Source: Bdellovibrionales bacterium
Lineage (GTDB): Bacteria > Bdellovibrionota > UBA1018
DNA: 5,056 nt
Direction: 5' to 3'
NCBI GenBank assembly: GCA_018968995.1
Contig: JAGWZD010000176.1
Location: forward strand, 1 to 5,056
Shown here: one piece after another, positions 1 to 5,056 of the stretch
Layout of the letters: every line of letters starts with the position of its first letter
How positions within the stretch are numbered: the stretch's first letter is position 1
Notes under the pieces: model-generated
What the model was told of the DNA's origin: nothing
Databases searched by the model: none
What the model saw: only the letters and a program-made list of their open reading frames with translations
Program-made: the position numbers and the translations under genes

Positions 1-1
1 A

Positions 2-691
2 CCCCAGCTCTCGCGTATTTTAGCCAAGCTAGAGAAAAGCTTGGGCCTGGTGCTCCTAAATCGCGAGGTGAAACGGCGGGCCACCTGGACTCCGATCGCC
101 CATGAGCTGGCTCAAACTTTTTCGCGAGGCTCTCGCCATCTTGAGGCGGAAATTCACCGCCTCCTTGAAGACTCTCCGATCCGTCAAATCCGAATGGCCA
201 CACTTGAGGGTCTTCTCAGCATTGCCGCTGAGATCGGACAGCGCATGATGGTTCGCATGGAACTTGAAACCTTGGAGCTTGATGTGCTGGATCTCAACGA
301 ACTTGAGGACCGATTCCTACGTGGCGATCTAGACCTTGTTCTCACCATGAGAGAGCCGGGTCGAAGAAAGTACTCTTTTTCAAAAATCATCGGCTACCAG
401 TCGCTTGATGAAATAGAACGCACTGCTAAGGGATTACGCACGCGCCTTCAGAGTGCCTATGAGTATCAGTCTGAGGGCGCTCGAAAAAAACAACAAAAGC
501 CAGAGATCATTCCCACGCTCATCAGTAACTCGCTATCATTGCGTCGGCACTGGCTCGATCATTATGGGGGTAGCGGTCTGTTCCCCTCTCCGCTGCAGCA
601 ACGTAATCAAACTACGAAGTCTGAAACACCAGTAATTTTGTTAGGCTCGGAATCCTTGGGATCAAAAGCCTGGAAGTCCATCACAAGCTAA
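2..691 (+). CDS. LysR-type transcriptional regulator, 5' end missing, compact effector domain
   Basis: This is a probable DNA-binding regulator of the LysR family, acting in the cytoplasm. The reading frame is open from base 2, so the gene starts outside the window; the TTG at 41 is an internal Leu codon, not a start. The visible 229 residues begin inside the winged helix-turn-helix: residues 1-16 (PQLSRILAKLEKSLGL) match the recognition helix and following turn of LysR proteins, and the wing follows (LNREVKRRATWTP). A linker helix spans roughly 32-57. The rest resembles a LysR effector domain: a segment around 97-116 (DLNELEDRFLRGDLDLVLT) and late segments ISNSLSLRRHW (174-184) and VILLGSESLG (211-220). 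The effector part is about 170 residues, shorter than the usual 200 or so, and the middle (about 133-168) is helical and charged. With about 30 missing N-terminal residues the full protein would be near 260 residues, against about 300 for the family. Inducer and targets cannot be deduced. Confidence 0.8.
   Translation, partial: PQLSRILAKLEKSLGLVLLNREVKRRATWTPIAHELAQTFSRGSRHLEAEIHRLLEDSPIRQIRMATLEGLLSIAAEIGQRMMVRMELETLELDVLDLNELEDRFLRGDLDLVLTMREPGRRKYSFSKIIGYQSLDEIERTAKGLRTRLQSAYEYQSEGARKKQQKPEIIPTLISNSLSLRRHWLDHYGGSGLFPSPLQQRNQTTKSETPVILLGSESLGSKAWKSITS
681..691. other. Tail-to-tail overlap of two convergent genes
   Basis: The TAA stop of the LysR-type gene (689-691, + strand) lies inside the yhaM coding region. 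The TGA stop of yhaM (complement of 681-683) lies inside the regulator's coding region. The two genes therefore share 11 bp. No hairpin followed by a T run is visible on either strand nearby; the best candidate is a 5-bp inverted repeat (CCATC at 678-682, GATGG at 694-698) without a proper U tract. Transcripts from both sides probably read into each other, or termination happens within the opposing gene. Confidence 0.85.
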
Positions 692-1697
692 GGGATGGCA
701 AAGACGAATCTGCTTTCTTAAAGAAAAAGCGCTCGTAATGCCGATGGAGTAACGTCCAGGGGCCCGGATTTTGGTCTGCCTCCATGAATTTCCCAATCGC
801 GTTCATCTTAGAGTCTAAATCATCAATGTAGTGCACGACCAACGCTTCTAAACACTGTGGCAGCACCGGCGAGCCGTACTCGAGCTTGCCGTGATGAGCA
901 AGAATCAGGTGCTTCACCAGAAGCTTTTGCTCCTCAGGGAAAAGCCCTGGCAGTCGTCCAGGTTGAGACTCGAGTTCTCGAATTTTTCGTTCAACCAACT
1001 CAACCCCCATCACCAGGTGCCCAATCAGCTTACCCTCGGTGGTGTAGTCGGTGGCTCGATCGTACGAGAGCTCCCAGATCTTAGCGATATCGTGAAAAAA
1101 ACCGCCCAGAAAAAGAAGATCCCGGTTGAGCGAGCTCTCATAATGGGAGGCTAAAAAATCGAGCACTCTTGTAATGGAAACCACATGCTCCAGTAGCCCC
1201 ACAGGATAAGCATGATGCATCGTCTTTGCAGCAGGTGCTCGCTTAAAGCGCTGAGCGATGTCGGCGTCGTCTTTCAGAACAGACTCGGCCAATGCCCGAT
1301 AGTAAGGATCTTTCATTGAGTCTACAAAATTGAGAAGCTCGCGGTACAGCACCTCAGCGTTCAGATGCGACTTCGGCAAATACTCTTCAATTTGCACCTG
1401 ATCCTCTCGAAGCAGCTGCATTCGCGAGATCACCACTTGCAGCCGACCTTGATAGCTTTGGACCCGACCTTCCACATGAACAAAAGCATCACGAACGACT
1501 TGCCCGGCGTGCTGGGCAACGTCCTCCCAGAGGCGCGCTTCCACCTCACCTGAAGAGTCCATGAGGACAAGATTCATGTAGGATTTTCCGTTTTTTCCAG
1601 TAGCCACAGCACTGTACTTGACCAGAAATGGGGACTGGACGGAGTCCTTGTCTTTTAACGACTTAACAAACTGACCCTTATTGATGATTGCGAGCAT
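681..1697 (-). CDS. yhaM: YhaM-family 3'-5' exoribonuclease (OB-fold plus HD domain)
   Basis: This 338-residue cytoplasmic protein fits the YhaM family, whose Bacillus member is a metal-dependent 3'-5' exoribonuclease of 314 residues that trims single-stranded RNA ends. Residues 20-95 form an OB-fold nucleic-acid-binding domain, with family-like stretches MDSSGEVEARLWE (46-58) and VEGRVQSYQGRLQV (75-88). The HD phosphohydrolase domain covers about 158-300. Its metal-binding residues are visible: H171 (GLLEHV), H202-D203 (FFHDIAKI), H227 (IGH), H268-H269 (AHHG) and an Asp in IDDLDSK (291-297). All expected ligands seem present, so the enzyme is probably active. The ATG at 1697 follows a GAGG ribosome site. 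The gene lies 28 bases after the stop of the outer-membrane protein gene and is probably cotranscribed with it; its 3' end overlaps the convergent LysR-type gene. A general HD-domain nucleic-acid hydrolase is the main alternative. The exact RNA substrates are not known from sequence. Confidence 0.88.
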   Translation of the reverse strand: MLAIINKGQFVKSLKDKDSVQSPFLVKYSAVATGKNGKSYMNLVLMDSSGEVEARLWEDVAQHAGQVVRDAFVHVEGRVQSYQGRLQVVISRMQLLREDQVQIEEYLPKSHLNAEVLYRELLNFVDSMKDPYYRALAESVLKDDADIAQRFKRAPAAKTMHHAYPVGLLEHVVSITRVLDFLASHYESSLNRDLLFLGGFFHDIAKIWELSYDRATDYTTEGKLIGHLVMGVELVERKIRELESQPGRLPGLFPEEQKLLVKHLILAHHGKLEYGSPVLPQCLEALVVHYIDDLDSKMNAIGKFMEADQNPGPWTLLHRHYERFFFKKADSSLPSLSL

Positions 1698-1725
1698 GAG
1701 GCCTCAGGGCATACCTCAGCCCAGA
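1698..1725 (-). promoter_or_regulatory. Intergenic spacer with the yhaM ribosome binding site
   Basis: On the - strand this 28-base spacer carries GAGG at 1705-1702, four bases before the ATG at 1697, which supports that start. The GAGG sits in a perfect 8-bp palindrome (GAGGCCTC, 1698-1705). A second copy of CTGAGG lies further upstream (complement of 1714-1719), and TGAGG there could pair with CCTCA at the start codon (5 bp, with the ribosome site in the loop). A GGGC/GCCC pair also exists. These structures are short and may have no role. No -35/-10 promoter is apparent here or just upstream. Confidence 0.55.
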
Positions 1726-4698
1726 TCAGAAGAAAAGCTGACCCAGCCTTAAGTCGAGAAAGACTTCGGGACGCCCCCCAGCGCTCATTTTTGTGCCCTG
1801 ATGGAACTGCACTGAAGCCGAGACCGGGGCTGAATAAAACAAAACGAAATCTGCAAGCAACCCCGCCCCGTAGGAAGCCGTTCCCCGCCAAGATCCGACA
1901 CTCTCACGTCGGCGCACCGACGACTCTAGGAAAGCTAGGCCCTGGATGCTCTCAAGGAAAACGGGGTACGTATGCCAACCTCGCTCGACACGACGAATAG
2001 GGAATCGAAGATCAAGAGCAGTGACTGCGGCCTGTTTTGCCGAGAAAAAGGTCTTTGGATACCCGCGAATCACCACACTATCGAAACTCGACTCACCTAT
2101 CGCATCAAAAACCCCACCCGATCGGCCAGCCAGTTGAAGTTCGGGTCGATTGGAAAGAGCCACCTGCCATCGAGGGCTCAGAACTACGTGATTTCCCAGA
2201 TTAAAATAATGGCTCTGAATCCACAGGGCCTGTGTCGTTGTCCTGCGCTGTCCCTCAAGTGATCCCAGCCATCCGCCTAAAGACCACTTGTTGCCCAACC
2301 TCGTACGAAACCCCTCCTCAGGCCAAATGGACTGGCGAGAAGACAAAGCTCCTGAGTAATTCAACTCGGCCGAAAATGTAGGAGCCGAGCGCCGAGTTTG
2401 CAGCGTGCCTGAACCTAAGGCGCCCTTCATAGCAGGATAGGCCAAGACCTCATCTTTCTCCCACGAAAACTCGAGAGACGGATTCCACACCGAATAGGTC
2501 CGCGGATAATAGAGAGACAACCCTAGGCCCGCCTCAGATTTTCGCGTGTAGACTTGTTCAAACAGAGATTCTACTCGCCGCGAGCCTGAAAGAGTCCATG
2601 CGGCGCCCAAAACTCGATTGGAATAAGAAAGCCCTCCGCCCCACTCTCCAAGACTAGGGCGAGCTTCAAGGATTGCTAAATAGCGATGTAAGTCGAGCGC
2701 ATCAAAACCCAGAAGAAGCGCGCCAAGAGTCCACCCTGCCTCAGTTCCATAGCTAAAATAAGGCGCCCAAGTTCTGGGAAGAATACTTGGAAAAATACTA
2801 TAATCAGAGACGGTCTGAGACTCAGTGATAGTATTTTGAGACCCAGAAACAACACTCGACTCTTTGGGCCGCGCGGGCAAAGGGGCCTCAAATACAGGGA
2901 GAACCATTGATTTTGAAAGGTCTGTCTCCACCCAAACGACATCCCATCCGCTCGATCGGTACAGACTAGCAGCCAATCGCCCTTCTTGCGAAATCGCCGG
3001 AAGCCAAAGCCCAGTGGTCACATTTGTGATTGCCGATGTAGAGCCAGTGTTCGCATCCCAGCGGTAAATATTATCGATACCCGAGCGATTCGAGACAAAG
3101 TAAACGGTGCCCGCCCGGTCGAAGAATGGAAAGCGATCCAAAGCCTTTGTGTCAGAAGTCAGTTGTTTTACCTGCCAATCCGTCGATGCGCCAACATCCG
3201 CGCCTCGAATTACCGCTTCAAAAATCGACTCTCCCGGCTTCCCATTTTCATGCAAAGAAAAGATCACCCGTTTTCCATCGGAAGAGATTCTTGGGGTAGA
3301 AACACGACTCATAAGACTAGGACGATAGAGAATCTGCTCATCCGAGATAAAATATCCCCCATGAGAGTCTCGTGTCAGCCTAGCCCTCGCAAGTGAGGTA
3401 CGACCCGCTTCATTCGCAGTAAAAACAATCCAATCGCTTCCCATCGAACTCGAGGGGTCGCGAAAACGCTTACCAAAAGACAGTCTCGAAAGGTTTTTTT
3501 TGCTCAGGTCGTAAATCCAAAGATCACTGTAAAAATCATAAAGACCATGGCGATCGACTCGACTAAAGACCAAAGCTTGCGAATCCGTCGTGAAACCCAT
3601 GCTGGCTCCGCCGATTTGATCACTGATCCTTTGCTCATGATCGGCACCTGTCGATCTCAGGTAAACGCCTTGCCGTTCACTCTGAGATTCTTTCGAATAA
3701 GCCATCCATTTACCGTCGGGCGAAAAAGCGATTCCAAGAGTCGATACATTTTGATGGGTGATATTTTGAGTCGATGTTTCACCTGACGAACGGACAGCTG
3801 CAATTTCCGATCGAGCACGAGACCCAGCTTCCAAAACCCACTCTTTCCAGTGAGTGTTCCAGTCTTTTCCGGATACCGACTCTGCGTAGCTATTGAGTTT
3901 CCACGGCAAACTCTGGGAGGACTTCGTAGAAAGATCTCCTAGTAGATCTAGGCTCTCTGACGAGAGTTTCGCCATCAGCTGATAGCCAAAAAGATATGGT
4001 ATCTCGCCACCGGGCGACTCGGTGCGAGGCCCCGTAAGCCCTCCGAGGCTTGATATCTGCTGCAATCGGCCACTTTCCTCTGCCGCTCGAAGAATCATCG
4101 AGTAATATGAGCTTCGGCCACGACCCGACTGGGTAAAAGCAGTCTCTATCGTGACAGCTAGGCCCTCGAGCATCCATGCAGGCCACAAGGAATTTGGAAG
4201 AGTGCTGTCGCCAGCAATCATTCGCAGCACAGACCAAAAATCTCTCGTGGCATCCAGATTCAAAAAGTGAGCGTACTCGTGCAAACACAGAAGCCTAAAC
4301 CAATCGTCGTAGTGAGCGATGCTCGACCAATTATCAGGAGGTGTCGCCCAAAGAACTATGCCTAAGCGAAGAGTAGCGGCAGTAAGACCATTCGCAAAAT
4401 CTGAGTTATCGATCAAAACAACTTGAGTTCGAAGTCGAGGAGTCCACTGTAAAAGAGGCGATAAAAGCCGATGAGACTCCTCTAGATTCTTCGCTGCTAG
4501 ATCGGCCAACTCCTGAAGCTCTTGAGGATAAGTGATTCGAAAATGATTTGTGTTCAATGTCTTCCAGTCCCGAAACGGACTGAATCCAAGCTGTTCGCCT
4601 AGTCCTGAAAACCCCACCTCAGGTCGAGCCACGGCCTGAGGTAAAAATGCCGCCGAAGCAAAGAATAAACCGATCAGTACGGACAAGGGTTTGATCAT
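1726..4698 (-). CDS. Secreted metallopeptidase-like / TolB-like propeller / Omp85-like outer-membrane barrel protein
   Basis: This 990-residue protein is probably anchored in the outer membrane by its C-terminal barrel. Residues 1-24 form a Sec signal peptide with a likely cut after AVA. About 40-300 resemble the MA-like gluzincin peptidase family: an opening block (DWKTLNTNHFRITYP), then HEYAH (H140, E141, H144) and WMLEGLAV, whose E178 fits the third zinc ligand. The catalytic set looks complete. About 310-605 hold TolB/PD40-type propeller blades, for example FSPDGKWMAYS (325-335), ISSDGKRVIFS (471-481) and FVSNRSGIDNIYRWD (534-548). A Ser/Thr-rich linker (about 610-632) leads to a barrel of about 350 residues. 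The barrel has IRGYP (877-881) and DLRFPI (896-901), both typical of Omp85 barrels, and ends in LGQLFF, a usual outer-membrane terminus. There are no POTRA domains. Its only cysteine is C138, next to the zinc site. The ATG at 4698 is preferred over 4725 because it starts the signal peptide directly and overlaps the ygfZ stop. Substrate and role are unknown; proteolysis, surface display or export are all possible. Confidence 0.85.
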   Translation of the reverse strand: MIKPLSVLIGLFFASAAFLPQAVARPEVGFSGLGEQLGFSPFRDWKTLNTNHFRITYPQELQELADLAAKNLEESHRLLSPLLQWTPRLRTQVVLIDNSDFANGLTAATLRLGIVLWATPPDNWSSIAHYDDWFRLLCLHEYAHFLNLDATRDFWSVLRMIAGDSTLPNSLWPAWMLEGLAVTIETAFTQSGRGRSSYYSMILRAAEESGRLQQISSLGGLTGPRTESPGGEIPYLFGYQLMAKLSSESLDLLGDLSTKSSQSLPWKLNSYAESVSGKDWNTHWKEWVLEAGSRARSEIAAVRSSGETSTQNITHQNVSTLGIAFSPDGKWMAYSKESQSERQGVYLRSTGADHEQRISDQIGGASMGFTTDSQALVFSRVDRHGLYDFYSDLWIYDLSKKNLSRLSFGKRFRDPSSSMGSDWIVFTANEAGRTSLARARLTRDSHGGYFISDEQILYRPSLMSRVSTPRISSDGKRVIFSLHENGKPGESIFEAVIRGADVGASTDWQVKQLTSDTKALDRFPFFDRAGTVYFVSNRSGIDNIYRWDANTGSTSAITNVTTGLWLPAISQEGRLAASLYRSSGWDVVWVETDLSKSMVLPVFEAPLPARPKESSVVSGSQNTITESQTVSDYSIFPSILPRTWAPYFSYGTEAGWTLGALLLGFDALDLHRYLAILEARPSLGEWGGGLSYSNRVLGAAWTLSGSRRVESLFEQVYTRKSEAGLGLSLYYPRTYSVWNPSLEFSWEKDEVLAYPAMKGALGSGTLQTRRSAPTFSAELNYSGALSSRQSIWPEEGFRTRLGNKWSLGGWLGSLEGQRRTTTQALWIQSHYFNLGNHVVLSPRWQVALSNRPELQLAGRSGGVFDAIGESSFDSVVIRGYPKTFFSAKQAAVTALDLRFPIRRVERGWHTYPVFLESIQGLAFLESSVRRRESVGSWRGTASYGAGLLADFVLFYSAPVSASVQFHQGTKMSAGGRPEVFLDLRLGQLFF
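4695..4698 (-). promoter_or_regulatory. ATGA stop/start overlap between ygfZ and the outer-membrane protein gene
   Basis: On the - strand the TGA stop of the ygfZ-like gene (complement of 4695-4697) overlaps the ATG (complement of 4696-4698) of the 990-residue protein gene. This arrangement usually goes with translational coupling by reinitiation. No strong Shine-Dalgarno lies close upstream (the bases before ATG read CCTGTAAA, with a G-rich stretch about 15 bases away), which fits a start that depends on ribosomes finishing ygfZ. Confidence 0.7.
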
Positions 4699-5056
4699 TT
4701 TACAGGCGGGGCCCCCGGTGAACATCCGATCACAGTGACCTCACCATGCTCAAAAATCGAGAGCTTTTCTCCCACAATAGCCAAACTTTTTCGAACAAGC
4801 GCCAGCCCCTGGTTTCCGCTCCAGGATGTGGCCGAAACCTGGTTCGCTGACTCTTGAACTTCATTTTTGCCGGTGCTCTCCACGAGAACTAGGCGACGCG
4901 GAGGCGCCCCCTGGCTGATCACTCGCTCGATGACTTCCTGACCGGGGTAACATCCTTTGCTCTCAGCCACTCCGTCGTAAAGCCCGAGTTCCAAAGGCAT
5001 GACTTCGTGGGTGATTTCATGATCTACCCACGGACGCACCTGCACTATTCTTCTCT
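4695..5056 (-). CDS. ygfZ: YgfZ/GcvT-like folate-binding Fe-S maintenance protein, C-terminal part
   Basis: The gene enters from the right edge and only its last 119 or so residues are visible. The frame continues upstream of the GTG at 5045 (codons for Arg-Arg-Ile), so that GTG is an internal Val codon. The signature is KGCYPGQE, with its Cys codon at 4952-4950. It matches the conserved KGCYxGQE motif of YgfZ/Iba57-type proteins, preceded by a family-like stretch (MPLELGLYDGVAES). Known YgfZ proteins bind folate and help keep certain Fe-S enzymes active in the cytoplasm; the motif cysteine is important for this. After the motif comes a short beta-rich C-terminal domain (PPRRLVLVE through GLALVRKSLA) ending in GAPPVK. 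A true GcvT aminomethyltransferase is less likely because of the KGCY motif. The stop codon overlaps the start of the outer-membrane protein gene. The N-terminal folate-binding domain lies outside the window and cannot be checked. Confidence 0.88.
   Translation of the reverse strand, partial: RRIVQVRPWVDHEITHEVMPLELGLYDGVAESKGCYPGQEVIERVISQGAPPRRLVLVESTGKNEVQESANQVSATSWSGNQGLALVRKSLAIVGEKLSIFEHGEVTVIGCSPGAPPVK

Noticed and set aside
678..698. CCATC/GATGG inverted repeat at the convergent junction as a bidirectional terminator.
   Set aside because: The stem is only 5 bp with an 11-base loop and no adjacent T run on either strand.
712..730. Palindromic TTTCTTAAAGAAA near the end of yhaM, considered as a terminator.
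   Set aside because: The repeat is centred on one base, so it cannot form a normal hairpin loop; it is AT-rich, has no following T run and encodes the Phe/Lys stretch FFFKK of YhaM.
857..1154. Two + strand open frames of 75 and 87 codons.
   Set aside because: They lie fully opposite the HD domain of yhaM, which has clear family motifs; their translations resemble no recognised protein.
1655..1891. A - strand open frame of 78 codons bridging the barrel and yhaM genes.
   Set aside because: It overlaps two well-supported genes in a different frame and shows no coding signature.
2986..3396. A + strand open frame of 136 codons.
   Set aside because: It is antisense to the propeller coding region, and its composition (Arg/Ser/Cys-rich) looks like a reverse-strand shadow.
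3890..4288. A - strand open frame of 132 codons in another frame.
   Set aside because: It overlaps the peptidase domain of the large protein, whose frame carries HEYAH and EGLAV; the alternative translation has no recognisable features.
4699..4725. Upstream ATG at 4725 as start of the outer-membrane protein (999 residues).
   Set aside because: It adds MFTGGPACK before a well-formed signal peptide, deepens the overlap with ygfZ and has no better ribosome site; the ATG at 4698 with the ATGA overlap is more natural.

Overview
The window shows four protein-coding genes packed with almost no intergenic DNA, typical of a compact bacterial chromosome at mid GC. A secreted protein with a signal peptide and an outer-membrane barrel ending in Phe shows a Gram-negative (diderm) cell. 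The style of the large surface protein and of the compact LysR-type regulator suggests Bdellovibrionota/Oligoflexia or another former deltaproteobacterial lineage. That placement is an inference with low confidence, because no rRNA or other marker gene lies in the window.

Layout: positions 2-691 (+) hold the 3' part of a LysR-type regulator gene cut by the left edge. It runs tail to tail into a leftward cluster and overlaps the last gene of that cluster by 11 bp. Read in transcription order (right to left on the - strand), the cluster is: the 3' end of a YgfZ/GcvT-like gene (5056-4695, cut by the right edge); a 990-residue secreted protein joining a gluzincin-type metallopeptidase domain, a TolB-like beta-propeller and an Omp85-like barrel (4698-1726); and a YhaM-type OB-fold/HD 3'-5' exoribonuclease gene (1697-681). 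The first two genes share an ATGA stop/start overlap and the last two are 28 bases apart, so one transcript is likely. Its promoter would lie beyond the right edge.

The gene products do not form an obvious pathway: YgfZ family members support Fe-S enzymes in the cytoplasm, YhaM family members trim RNA in the cytoplasm, and the middle protein belongs to the outer membrane. The middle protein is the most interesting item. It carries an apparently complete zinc site and the IRGY signature of Omp85 barrels, but peptidase and propeller domains stand where POTRA domains would be expected.

I see no RNA gene, mobile element, CRISPR array, long repeat or convincing terminator. No gene-free stretch exceeds 28 bases.
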